Positions 1 to 8,911 of a stretch of DNA of 61,110 nt are shown in pieces. Both the position numbers and the translations under genes were made by a program. The DNA is from Peteryoungia wuzhouensis (GTDB taxonomy: Bacteria; Pseudomonadota; Alphaproteobacteria; Rhizobiales; Rhizobiaceae). Each line of letters begins with the position of its first letter. Positions within the stretch are counted from its first letter, which is position 1. A model generated the notes under the pieces. The model searched no databases, was not told the DNA's origin, and saw only the letters and a program-made list of their open reading frames with translations. The DNA lies in contig NZ_QJRY01000013.1 in NCBI RefSeq assembly GCF_003205195.1, positions 299 to 61,408 of the forward strand, read 5' to 3'.

Positions 1-2837
1 GGTTGGATGATGCTTCCATCCAGGAAAACCAGCTCGGTGCTCTGATTGACACCTTCCAGGTTGGCGATGTCGATACGGCTAACGATTTGACATTCCGCGT
101 TCTGCAGTCGGATGGCGTGACCGTAGACAACAGGTTTGAGATTGTGGCGGTTCCGGCCTCGGAGCAAGGCAAGCCTGGAACGTATGAGCTGCGTCTGAAG
201 AGCGGTCAGAGCCTCGATTATGAAGATAGCAGTTCGGTTTCGCTGAAGGTCGAAGTCAATGACGGTGCAACGAGCCATAACATTGCGACGCAGTCTGTGA
301 CGATTACGGTCGGCAATGTTGTTGAGAACAACAACCCCGTTGCCAGTGGAGATACAATCTACGTCTCGGATAATACTGACGTGGTAATCCCCTGGAGCAT
401 GTTGATCGGCAATGACAGTGATCTCGACAGCGACACGCTTTCGATCACGTCGGTCTCCAAGCTCACCGGGATCGACGGGCAGCAGATTAATGTCACCATC
501 GACTCGGTAAACAAAACCGTCTCATTCTCGGTGCCGAACTTGTCTGGTGATTATACCTGGGGTGGCTATGTCTACGGTGATGACACAAGTGGCAACACAT
601 TCAGCTACACCGCCAGCGATGGCAAGGGTGGAATCTCGACTGCTGCGGTCTCCGTGAAGGTCATAGATACCGATAACTTCGACGGTAGAACTTTCCAGAT
701 AGTTGGGAACTACCAGGGTTCTTACCTTGATGGACATGGCGGCGGAGATAACTTGACCGGTGGCGGCGCTGCCGACTACCTGATGGGCGAAAACGACAAC
801 GACACCCTGCGTGGTGGAAATGGCGATGACGTTCTTTCCGGAAACAATAGTGACGATAATCTGTACGGCGATGCTGGCGCGGACTCTCTCTATGGCGGCA
901 ACGGACAGGATGATCTTTACGGCGACCAGGCAGATCTCGTTCTCGACGGTGGAACCGGAACCGACACGCTCCATGTGGCAGGTGGCTTCGTCAGCCGCAC
1001 AAACGGCCAGATTGTCGATGTTGAAAACGTCGAAATGACCTCGTCTGGTATCTTGGATTTGTCAAACCAGACCGAGGGCTTCGATATCGAAGGCTCATCT
1101 GATGGCGATGCCATCACGGGCGGTTCGGGCAACGATGTGATCGACGGCAATGGCGGGGGCGATGTGCTTCACGGCGGTGCCGGAAACGATGAGATCTATG
1201 GCGACGACGGCGTGGACATGCTGCATGGAGATGGGGGCGCAGACCAGCTCTACGGAGGCAACAACAACGACAACCTGTATGGGGACGCGTCCGACACCAA
1301 GCTGGACGGCGGCGCCGGGCAGGATAGCCTCTACGTCGCAGGTGGTTTCACCAGCAGCTCGAATAACCAGATCGTTGACGTTGAGAATGTCTTGATGTCC
1401 TCCGGAGGAGTTCTGAACCTGTCGAATCAGTCAGAAGACCTCTTCATGTCCGGCTCTGCGGCGGCGGATACGATGACCGGTGGTAGCGGCGACGATAGCC
1501 TTGCAGGCAACGATGGCGACGACGTTTTGATTGGCGGGGCTGGAAACGATACGCTGGAAGGTGGAGGCGGCAGGAACATCTTCCGCTGGGGTTCTGAAGC
1601 CGCACAGCCAGCCAATGCTGACCGGATTACGGACTATGAATTTAGCTCGACCGCTAGCTTGAGCGATAAGATCGACCTTACCTCTCTAATACCGTCCCTG
1701 CCCCCGGGCGCGAACGTGAATAACTATGTTCGAATTTCGAATGTAGGCTCAGATATATTGCTCGAAGTCGATGCAAATGGACTATCTGGAGGTTCCAAAT
1801 GGGCTGCGGTATACACATTGGTTGGAGAAAACACTTCTGGAGATAACAGTGTCCGAGTTTCGCTTGCGGGACAGAGCTTTGTCTTCAAGATTGCCGATAA
1901 CAATGTTCGCACTACCACCAGCTCTGCCGACCCCATCGTCCTCGACCTCGACCATAACGGCTTCGCCTTCTCCTCCATCGACCACGGTGTCACCTTCGAC
2001 ATCAATGCCGATGGTCACAAGGACCAGATCGCCTGGACCAGCGACGATGGCATTCTTGCCTATGACGTCAACGGCGACGGCAAGATCGACAACGGTTCGG
2101 AGATTTTCACGCCTGCTTTCAACGGGGGTACCTTTGCCAGCGGCGTGGCGGCACTCGCTTCGCTGGATGGCAATCACGACGGCAAGATCGATGGTAGCGA
2201 CGATGCCTTCTCCAAGCTGAAGGTCTGGATCGATGCCAACAACAACGGCATCAGCGACGATGGCGAGCTTTCGAGCCTGAGCGACCATCACGTGGCCAGC
2301 ATCTCGCTCACCACGGATACGACCGGCGGTGCGGAAGACGGCCAGGCGATCCTCGGCGAAGGTTCGTTCACCTTCGATGACGGTTCGACCGGCAACTTCG
2401 TCGAAGTCGGCTTCGACACGATCTTCGGCTCGGATGCGTCCGACACCTTGACCGTTGTTGGTACCGACGGTGACGATGTCCTGCATGGCGGCATGGGTCA
2501 GGTCTTCCTGACCGGCGGTGAAGGTGCCGATACCTTCGTCTTCGACGAGACTGCGCTCAGCGATCTCGACGTGGCGGACGTGATCACCGACTTCTCGTCG
2601 GAACAGGGTGACCAGCTGGATGTCTCGGCCCTGCTGGACAGCCTGCTCGGTGAGCAGGCAACGGCGGAGACCGCAGCGGCGAACATCAAGGCGACTGTCG
2701 CCGACGGCAATACCACCGTCAGTGTCCAGGTTGCAGAGAACAGCTGGAAGGACGTCGCGGTTCTTGAGAACCACACAACGGCCATCAAGGTTCTCTTCGA
2801 CGATCAGCACTCGGTCACTGTCACACATCACGACTGA
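1..2837 (+). CDS. RTX/cadherin-like type I secreted protein, 3' part
   Basis: The reading frame is open at the window edge, so the N-terminus is missing; about 944 residues are visible. In order: a cadherin-like repeat (about 1-100), a second Ig/cadherin-like repeat (about 110-225), blocks of glycine/aspartate RTX nonapeptides such as GGNGDD and GGAGND (about 240-530), a calcium-binding region with EF-hand-like loops DINADGHKD, DVNGDGKID, DGNHDGKID and DANNNGISD (about 640-760), and a final RTX piece with a C-terminal DVITDF...DQLDVSALL segment typical of type I secretion signals. RTX motifs fold on calcium outside the cell. The exporter genes follow directly after a strong terminator, so this is probably their cargo, likely an adhesin. 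An enzymatic role in the missing part cannot be excluded. Confidence 0.9.
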   Translation, partial: LDDASIQENQLGALIDTFQVGDVDTANDLTFRVLQSDGVTVDNRFEIVAVPASEQGKPGTYELRLKSGQSLDYEDSSSVSLKVEVNDGATSHNIATQSVTITVGNVVENNNPVASGDTIYVSDNTDVVIPWSMLIGNDSDLDSDTLSITSVSKLTGIDGQQINVTIDSVNKTVSFSVPNLSGDYTWGGYVYGDDTSGNTFSYTASDGKGGISTAAVSVKVIDTDNFDGRTFQIVGNYQGSYLDGHGGGDNLTGGGAADYLMGENDNDTLRGGNGDDVLSGNNSDDNLYGDAGADSLYGGNGQDDLYGDQADLVLDGGTGTDTLHVAGGFVSRTNGQIVDVENVEMTSSGILDLSNQTEGFDIEGSSDGDAITGGSGNDVIDGNGGGDVLHGGAGNDEIYGDDGVDMLHGDGGADQLYGGNNNDNLYGDASDTKLDGGAGQDSLYVAGGFTSSSNNQIVDVENVLMSSGGVLNLSNQSEDLFMSGSAAADTMTGGSGDDSLAGNDGDDVLIGGAGNDTLEGGGGRNIFRWGSEAAQPANADRITDYEFSSTASLSDKIDLTSLIPSLPPGANVNNYVRISNVGSDILLEVDANGLSGGSKWAAVYTLVGENTSGDNSVRVSLAGQSFVFKIADNNVRTTTSSADPIVLDLDHNGFAFSSIDHGVTFDINADGHKDQIAWTSDDGILAYDVNGDGKIDNGSEIFTPAFNGGTFASGVAALASLDGNHDGKIDGSDDAFSKLKVWIDANNNGISDDGELSSLSDHHVASISLTTDTTGGAEDGQAILGEGSFTFDDGSTGNFVEVGFDTIFGSDASDTLTVVGTDGDDVLHGGMGQVFLTGGEGADTFVFDETALSDLDVADVITDFSSEQGDQLDVSALLDSLLGEQATAETAAANIKATVADGNTTVSVQVAENSWKDVAVLENHTTAIKVLFDDQHSVTVTHHD
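891..1568 (+). repeat. internal tandem duplication of a 360-base RTX module
   Basis: Two successive units begin at 891 and 1251 with tyrosine-glycine-glycine-asparagine. Each carries RTX motifs, then an AGGF...QIVDVENV segment, a DLSNQ/NLSNQ segment and a new RTX block. The first unit is exactly 360 bases (120 residues); the second runs to about 1568. The bases have diverged, so the duplication is old rather than an assembly artefact. Confidence 0.75.
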
Positions 2838-2863
2838 GGTCTGTCCGGACAGCTCAGTCAGAA

Positions 2864-2890
2864 AAAGGGGCGCCCGTCGGGTGCCCCTTT
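2864..2890 (+). terminator. rho-independent terminator after the RTX gene
   Basis: AAAGGGGCGCCC (2864-2875) pairs with GGGTGCCCCTTT (2879-2890) around a 3-base loop, with one G-T wobble. It lies 27 bases after the RTX stop codon and separates that gene from the exporter genes. Confidence 0.85.
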
Positions 2891-3302
2891 TATGTATGTT
2901 CCATGATCATTCGCTTCGATCTACTTTGCTGATTCTGCGATGAGACTCCGTTTTTGCACAGCAATCCACAGCCACTTCTTGGGCGATCGGTCAAACCCCT
3001 GTGGCTGAAGGGAGACATGCCCGATATTTCTCTACATTTGCAGGGGTAATCTGGCCCATGGATGTGAACTGTCCAAAATGAAACCGCGGAAAATTTTTCG
3101 AAGTCTTGTTTCTCACAGCGCTACAATTCGTTGAAGTTGACCCCTGTAGAGGACAAAAATTTAATCTTGCGTCCAAAAAGCAGTCAGATCACGTCAAGAG
3201 ATCAAAATTGGGTGCATCTTCTCAACCGGCGGATTGGACTTCACAGCGAGAGAGGCACCGGTATATAAGAAGTGCTAATTGAGTTTGGGCAGGGGCACTA
3301 AA
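2891..3302. other. non-coding gap before the secretion genes
   Basis: No convincing gene is present. The stretch is more AT-rich than its surroundings and probably holds the promoter of the exporter operon. Two related motifs in opposite orientation are visible: CTCTACA...CAGGGGT at 3030-3047 (plus) and ACCCCTGTAGAG at 3140-3151. A TATATAAG sequence near 3262 could be a -10 element, but no well-spaced -35 element is evident. Confidence 0.5.
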
Positions 3303-4736
3303 TTGTTTACCAAAAATAGATTGTTCGCGGCCTTGTACACGTCTGCGGCACTGGCAATTGTGTCCTGGACACCTGCAAGCGCAATGTCGCTGCAGGAGGC
3401 GATCCAGAAGGCGCTGACGACAAATCCGCAGATTTCGCAAGCGGTGAAGAACCGTGAAGCCGTAGAATTCGAGCTGCGCCAGGCGCGCGGCTTGTATCTG
3501 CCGTCGATCGATCTCGAGGCCGGCGTGGGAAAGCGCCGACTCTCCAACGCCAGCACCGGCACGCTGACGAAGGATTATGAAACCTTCAATTCCTCGGATG
3601 TCGGGCTGACGATCACGCAACGCCTGCTTGACGGCGGCGCACGGCGTGCCCAGGTCGATGCCCAGGCATCGCGTGTCGATGGCGCCTCCTTCCGGGTGCT
3701 CGAACGTTCGGAGACTGTCGCGCTTCAGGTGGCGCAGGACTATCTTGAATACATCCTGCAGACCAAGATCGTCGGTATCGCCAAGCAGAATGTCGATTTC
3801 CACCAGGGTATTCTGGGTGACATCAATCAGGGCATTGCCGGCGGCGCTTTGACGGATGTCGACAGCCTCCAGGGTCGCGAGCGCCTTGAAGCGGCCAGGG
3901 CCCGTCTGCGAGAGGCTCAGGAAGAATTGGAAGCGACCAAGATCCGCTTCCTTCAGACGGTCGGCGAGCCGATTGTCAACGCCAAGATGCCGGGCTCGCT
4001 CGGCAAGGCCCTGCCGCGCTCGCTGCAGGACGCCATCGAGCTGGCCAAGACCAACAATCCGCGCATCTACTCGGCTCGCGCTGATATCGATGCGGCTGAT
4101 GCCGCTGTTCGCGGTGCGCGCTCCAACTATGCGCCGACCGTCGATCTCGAAGGTCGTGCCACGGTCGGCAATGACATCAGCGGCAGCCAGGGCAACACCA
4201 ACGACCTGGAAGTTCGTCTGGTCGCGCGCTGGAACCTTTATCGCGGCGGCATCGACCAGGCGCGCGAGCAGGAGCAGATCCGCCGCGCCAGCGAACAGCG
4301 CTATGCGTCCGACCAGGTTCATCGCGAAATCGAAGAGTCGGTTCGGTCGGCCTGGAACGAACGCGGTAGCCGTGGTGAGCTGTCGCAGATCCTCGGATCG
4401 CAGTCGTCGCAGAACGCCAAGCTCGTTTCATCCTATGGCGAACAGTTCAAGATCGGTCAGCGCTCGCTGCTTGACGTGCTGGATGCTCAGAATACGCGCT
4501 TCAACACCAGCATCGTCGCGGAAACTGCCCGCTTCGCGGCGCTCTTCGCCGAATACAAGATCCTGGCCGCGACCGGCTCTCTGCTGAAGGTCATGGGTGG
4601 CAAGCCCGTGGCTCAGACGGAAGCTTACGCGCGCAACGAATTTTCCGTGAAGACGGCGGCTGATGGTGCCTATGTCGAGCGGGATCCGCGGCAAAAGGCG
4701 GGTGTGCCGATGGACCTCCTGGCGCCGCTCCAGTAA
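3303..4736 (+). CDS. TolC-family outer-membrane channel of a type I secretion system
   Basis: About 477 residues, the usual size for TolC/LapE-type channels. The first 27 residues form a signal peptide (positive MFTKNR start, hydrophobic core, ASA before the cleavage site). The mature part is rich in heptad-like alanine/glutamate/arginine helices in two similar halves, as in the outer-membrane efflux protein family, with a typical SLLDVLDAQNTRF near the end. I chose the TTG at 3303 because AGGGG lies at a good distance upstream and the signal peptide starts well there; a TTG at 3279 in the same frame is the alternative. It should complete the envelope-spanning exporter with the next two genes. 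Confidence 0.92.
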   Translation: MFTKNRLFAALYTSAALAIVSWTPASAMSLQEAIQKALTTNPQISQAVKNREAVEFELRQARGLYLPSIDLEAGVGKRRLSNASTGTLTKDYETFNSSDVGLTITQRLLDGGARRAQVDAQASRVDGASFRVLERSETVALQVAQDYLEYILQTKIVGIAKQNVDFHQGILGDINQGIAGGALTDVDSLQGRERLEAARARLREAQEELEATKIRFLQTVGEPIVNAKMPGSLGKALPRSLQDAIELAKTNNPRIYSARADIDAADAAVRGARSNYAPTVDLEGRATVGNDISGSQGNTNDLEVRLVARWNLYRGGIDQAREQEQIRRASEQRYASDQVHREIEESVRSAWNERGSRGELSQILGSQSSQNAKLVSSYGEQFKIGQRSLLDVLDAQNTRFNTSIVAETARFAALFAEYKILAATGSLLKVMGGKPVAQTEAYARNEFSVKTAADGAYVERDPRQKAGVPMDLLAPLQ

Positions 4737-4757
4737 CCGTCCATCCGATTGGATGAA

Positions 4758-6914
4758 ATGTTAAATAGCTTCAGCGAACCGGCGGGCACTCGTGCCCGCC
4801 ACAGTTTTCGTGCTTCATTCAAGGCTGTGGCTGGATATTATGGCCGGCCCAGTTCCGATACCGTTTTGTTTTCCGGTCTGCCGGACGAAATCGTCGAGTC
4901 TCTCGAGCTCGATGATGTTGAGCATGTTGCTGAACGTATAGGCCTTCAGGTCATGCGAGTCGCCGAGCGCGCCGTGCGTGAGGGCGATTTCGACTGTCCG
5001 GCGATCGTTGTGCTCAAGGATGGCGGCACCCTTCCGCTTCTGGAAATCAGTGAAGCGGGCGAGTACACGCTTGATGTTGCGGGCGGTCCGTTGGCGACCC
5101 GGCTCAGCCGCGAGGAGCTTCTGGCGTTGCAGCCCGAATTCGCCTTCGGCTTCACGCTTTTCTATCGCAATGACGGCGAAGAAGCGCTGATCGGCTCAGC
5201 CGATGAAATCGAGAAACGCCACTGGCTCGTTCGGGCGCTCACGCCCTATTGGCGAACCTATGTGCGCGTGGTGATCGCCGCCCTGTTCATCAACCTGATT
5301 GCGCTCGGCTCGCCGCTCTTCACCATGAACGTCTACGACCGGGTGCTGCCGAACAAGGCAATCCCCACCCTTTGGGTGCTGGCGGTCGGCATCCTGCTTG
5401 CTTATCTCTTCGACTATCTTCTGAAAACGGCACGTGCGGCCTTGATCGATCACGCAGGTCGCAGCGCCGATTTGCGGCTGTCGCAGATGATATTCGACAA
5501 GGTGTTGAATACCACTCTCGCGTCGCGGCCGCTCTCGACCGGCGAATACGCCAATCGTGTGATGCAATACGAGTTCGTGCGTGAGTTCTTCACCTCGAAT
5601 ACGATCGGTCTGGTGATCGATACTGCTTTCGTCTTCATCTTCCTGATCGTGATCTATCTGATCTCGGGTTGGCTCGCGATCATTCCGGCTGTTGCCCTCC
5701 TGCTGTCGGTCGCCATCGGCCTGCGCGCCCAGGCCCAAATCGGCCATCGCATGGCTGCGGCATCCAATGAAGCCTCGAAGCGCCAGTCTTTGCTTGTCGA
5801 GACGATTTCAACCATCGAGACACTGAAGAGCTTGCGCGCCGAAGCGACCATGCTGCGCCGCTGGCAGGAGCTGATGAAGCATTCGAGCCGCACCAACGAA
5901 GACATCAAGCATGTCTCGACCAATGCGATCAATTTGACAGCACTCATTCAGCAGATCGTCGGCGTCCTGATCGTCATTGCCGGCACCTACGAATTTTCCG
6001 AGGGTCGGCTTGCGATGGGTGCCATCGTCGCAACCGTCATGCTGGCCAGCCGGGCAGGTGCGCCGCTTGGTCAGATTGCCATGACGCTCGCGCGCTTCCG
6101 CCAGGCAACCCTGTCCTTGCGCATTCTCGATCAGGTGATGGATCAGCCGGAGGACCGGCCGTCTTCCGTCGGTTTTGTCAATCGCGAGATCAAGGAAGGC
6201 GGCTTCTCGTTCCAGAACGTCTCGTTCAATTATCCGGGCTCCGACCATCCCGTCATCAATCAGTTCAATCTCACGGTTCAGCCGGGAGAGCGCGTCGGCA
6301 TCATCGGCCGCATTGGTTCGGGCAAGACGACGCTTGGTCGCCTGCTCGACGGCTTGTTCGTGCCGACCGATGGTCGCATCCTGATCGACGGCGTCGACAT
6401 CCGCCAGTATCACATGTCTGAGGTTCGATCGGCTGTCGCCGTGGCCGGCCAGTCGTCGGATCTCTTTTCCGGTACGGTCAAGGAGAACCTGCTGATCGGT
6501 CGGGCGGACGCCACGGACGAGGAACTTCTGCACGTGGCCCGAATGACCGGTGTCGAGGAATTCGTTTCCCGCCATCCGCGCGGCTTCGACATGCCGGTCG
6601 GTGAGCGCGGAACCAATCTGTCCAGCGGACAGAAGCAGGCGATGACGATTGCCCGGCTCCTGCTCACCAAGCCGAAGATCGTCTTTCTGGACGAGCCCTC
6701 GGGTGCGATGGATCTGGCCAGCGAGCGCCATCTGATCAATCGGCTGTCGAGTGCCTTTGATCGCAACACGACACTTCTCATTGCCACCCATCGCTTCACC
6801 ATGCTCGATCTCGTCGATCGCCTGATCGTGCTCGACAAGGGTCGAGTGGTGGCTGACGGACCGAAGAAGACGGTCATCGAGGCGATGCAGAAAAAAGCGG
6901 TGGTGAAGCCATGA
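4758..6914 (+). CDS. type I secretion ABC transporter, permease fused to ATPase (LapB/LssB-like)
   Basis: About 718 residues. An N-terminal domain (about 15-145) resembles the C39 peptidase-like domain of exporters for RTX proteins, but I see no catalytic cysteine motif, as in LapB/HlyB-type proteins that bind cargo without cutting it. Transmembrane segments follow at about 165-440, then the ATPase with Walker A GRIGSGKTT, signature LSSGQ and Walker B IVFLDEPS. It powers export of the RTX protein across the inner membrane. The ATG at 4758 is preferred over a TTG at 4749; neither has a strong ribosome site. Its end overlaps the next gene by ATGA, indicating translational coupling. Confidence 0.93.
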   Translation: MLNSFSEPAGTRARHSFRASFKAVAGYYGRPSSDTVLFSGLPDEIVESLELDDVEHVAERIGLQVMRVAERAVREGDFDCPAIVVLKDGGTLPLLEISEAGEYTLDVAGGPLATRLSREELLALQPEFAFGFTLFYRNDGEEALIGSADEIEKRHWLVRALTPYWRTYVRVVIAALFINLIALGSPLFTMNVYDRVLPNKAIPTLWVLAVGILLAYLFDYLLKTARAALIDHAGRSADLRLSQMIFDKVLNTTLASRPLSTGEYANRVMQYEFVREFFTSNTIGLVIDTAFVFIFLIVIYLISGWLAIIPAVALLLSVAIGLRAQAQIGHRMAAASNEASKRQSLLVETISTIETLKSLRAEATMLRRWQELMKHSSRTNEDIKHVSTNAINLTALIQQIVGVLIVIAGTYEFSEGRLAMGAIVATVMLASRAGAPLGQIAMTLARFRQATLSLRILDQVMDQPEDRPSSVGFVNREIKEGGFSFQNVSFNYPGSDHPVINQFNLTVQPGERVGIIGRIGSGKTTLGRLLDGLFVPTDGRILIDGVDIRQYHMSEVRSAVAVAGQSSDLFSGTVKENLLIGRADATDEELLHVARMTGVEEFVSRHPRGFDMPVGERGTNLSSGQKQAMTIARLLLTKPKIVFLDEPSGAMDLASERHLINRLSSAFDRNTTLLIATHRFTMLDLVDRLIVLDKGRVVADGPKKTVIEAMQKKAVVKP

Positions 6915-8203
6915 GCCGTGCGGTCGTTGATACGCCCCCGTTTTTTGCCCGCACGATCGTTTCCCTGGTCGCGCTTTTGATCGTGGTTTTTCTCGCCTGG
7001 GCAGCCTTTGCCGAAATCGATGAATTGGCGCGTGGCGAAGGCAAGGTCATCCCGGTGTCGAAGACACAGATCGTGCAGTCTTCGGAAGCCGGCATCGTCC
7101 AGACCATTGCCGTGCAGTTGGGGCAGGTGGTGCGCAAGGGCGAATTGATCGTCCAGCTGAACAACACGACAACGGAATCCTCGCTTGGCGAAGCGAATGC
7201 GAAAGCGCGGGCGCTCGGGGCCAAGGTAGCGCGACTGGCGCTTGAAGAAGCCGGAAAGTATGACGTCGATTTCGTCTGCCCCGAAGATGTGAAGGCGGTG
7301 GCGAGCAAGGTCTGCGACAATGAGGAAAGCCTGTTTGCCGCCAATAAGGCGAGCTACCTCAACAAGCTCGGCGTGCTGCAGGAGCGTGTGCGCCAGCGCG
7401 AAAACGAGTTGAGCGAGGCGCAGGCCAACATCGTGCGCCTGCAGCAGAATATTGAGGCGGCAACCCGGCAATATGACCTGATGAGCCCGCTGGCGAAAAA
7501 AGGACTGGTCGCGCAGACGCAGTTGCTGACGGTCGAACGCGAACTGACCGACCAGCGCGGACAGGTCGATGTCTATACCGAAAGCCTGGAGCGACTGCGT
7601 GGTGCGGTTGAGGAAGCCAAGCTGCAGGTCGATGAACTCGCCCTTCAGCTGCGTCAGCAGGCGCTCACCGAGAAGGCGCAGACGCTCGCCGAGCTGTCGG
7701 TTATCGACGAGACCATTCGCGGAGCCTCAGACCGTGTCGACCGCACGGATATCCGCTCTCCGGTAGACGGCATCGTCAATACGCTCGAAGTCAACACCAT
7801 CGGCGCCTATGTCGATCCCGGGACCGTGATTGCGGGCATCGTGCCGACGGCCGATGTCCTGCTGATCGAGGCGAAAATTTCGCCCCGTGATGTCGCCTTC
7901 ATCCGGCGCGGGCAGAAGGCGATCGTCAAGGTCACCGCCTATGACTTCTCGATTTTTGGTGGGCTCGAAGGCGAGGTGACCAATATTTCCGCCGACAGTA
8001 TCGTGGAAAAGGAAAAGGGCGAGACTTTCTATCTTGTCCAGGTCAAAACCGACCAGTCAGAGCTGAAACGCAATGGCAAGTCCTATCCGATCATTCCTGG
8101 CATGGTGGCGTCGGTCGAGATCATGACCGGACGCAAGACCATTCTCAGCTATCTGATGAAGCCGATCAACAAGGCGCAATCCGTCGCCCTGACCGAGCGG
8201 TGA
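6911..8203 (+). CDS. HlyD-family membrane fusion protein of the type I secretion system
   Basis: 430 residues. One transmembrane segment (about 15-35) is followed by a lipoyl-like half motif (GEGKVIPVSKTQIVQSSEAG), a long coiled-coil hairpin (about 100-270), the second half motif and a C-terminal beta-barrel ending in VEIMTGRKTILSYLMKPI, a hallmark of HlyD/LapC adaptors. It joins the ABC transporter to the TolC-like channel in the periplasm. The start overlaps the stop of the ABC gene (ATGA). Confidence 0.95.
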   Translation: MSRAVVDTPPFFARTIVSLVALLIVVFLAWAAFAEIDELARGEGKVIPVSKTQIVQSSEAGIVQTIAVQLGQVVRKGELIVQLNNTTTESSLGEANAKARALGAKVARLALEEAGKYDVDFVCPEDVKAVASKVCDNEESLFAANKASYLNKLGVLQERVRQRENELSEAQANIVRLQQNIEAATRQYDLMSPLAKKGLVAQTQLLTVERELTDQRGQVDVYTESLERLRGAVEEAKLQVDELALQLRQQALTEKAQTLAELSVIDETIRGASDRVDRTDIRSPVDGIVNTLEVNTIGAYVDPGTVIAGIVPTADVLLIEAKISPRDVAFIRRGQKAIVKVTAYDFSIFGGLEGEVTNISADSIVEKEKGETFYLVQVKTDQSELKRNGKSYPIIPGMVASVEIMTGRKTILSYLMKPINKAQSVALTER

Positions 8204-8206
8204 GGC

Positions 8207-8863
8207 ATGTTGGCGCCGGATCGGACACCGCCTCAGGCTGAGAGGGTCGATCTTCCCGGCCAGACGCTGTTTCAGATCGGTGACGGGGATAGCGAGCCGA
8301 AGTTCCGTGCAATCATCGGCCGGGGTGGTGTCCGTCGCGGCATCCGTCTGGAACAGGTCTACTGGGAAGGCCTCTCCTGGCTTTTGACCGGATCGCGCCA
8401 GTCGATGGGGGATGTGGTCGAGCAGGCGGCCCAGCATGTCGGCGACAACGGCAATCTCGCTTCCATGCTGCGTGTTATTGCTTTTCGGTGGATGTGGCGC
8501 CGGCTGGCTGCGGCAGAAGCCTCATACTCGATCGAAAGCCTTGGCGTCCTGCTTCACGCCTGCCCGTCACCGGCGATCGTGCTCACCCGGGAAAAAAAGA
8601 TCCAGCTCTTCAACGAGCCCTTCGTGACGATGCTGAAACAGAGGCTGTCCCTTGGCAATGTGGCGCAGATGTCGTCAGGCTTTCGCTTCGTGCTCGACAC
8701 CAATGTCGAAGACGCGATCGACAACCTGGTTGCAACGCGCAAGATGATGACGACAGGCTTCATCGCCAGCTGCGCCGGCAAACAGTTGACGGGGCAGATC
8801 AACCTGGCGCTGGCCCCCGTGCATTCAAAGCAGATGCTGATGGGTTACATCGTTCGCCATTGA
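8207..8863 (+). CDS. ribbon-helix-helix plus PAS-like protein, putative regulator
   Basis: 218 residues starting 3 bases after the HlyD gene with a TGAGGC ribosome site, so it is in the same operon. Residues about 45-105 (RGGVRRGIRLEQVYWEGL ... GNLASMLRVIAFRW) fit the RHH_4 type of ribbon-helix-helix domain common in alphaproteobacteria. Residues about 115-218 (LHACPSPAIVLTREKKIQLFNEPF ...) look like a PAS fold. No kinase, GGDEF or EAL domain follows. This pairing would suit a small sensor that binds DNA or a partner. A role in controlling the secretion locus is inferred from position only. Confidence 0.7.
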   Translation: MLAPDRTPPQAERVDLPGQTLFQIGDGDSEPKFRAIIGRGGVRRGIRLEQVYWEGLSWLLTGSRQSMGDVVEQAAQHVGDNGNLASMLRVIAFRWMWRRLAAAEASYSIESLGVLLHACPSPAIVLTREKKIQLFNEPFVTMLKQRLSLGNVAQMSSGFRFVLDTNVEDAIDNLVATRKMMTTGFIASCAGKQLTGQINLALAPVHSKQMLMGYIVRH

Positions 8864-8888
8864 TGGCCGAGACTGGACGTCGGCCATC
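8862..8888. terminator. hairpin between convergent genes
   Basis: GATGGCCGA (8862-8870) and TCGGCCATC (8880-8888) form a perfect 9-base-pair stem around a 9-base loop. It overlaps the stop codon at 8863 and faces the convergent protease gene. No clear T tract follows, so termination is likely but not certain. Confidence 0.5.
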
Positions 8889-8911
8889 GTTCGCATGGTT
8901 GCCGATGCCTG

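Noticed and set aside
1782..2831. Long open frame antisense to the RTX gene
   Set aside because: It mirrors the GAC/GGC-rich codons of the RTX gene; it has no recognisable domain and no ribosome site.
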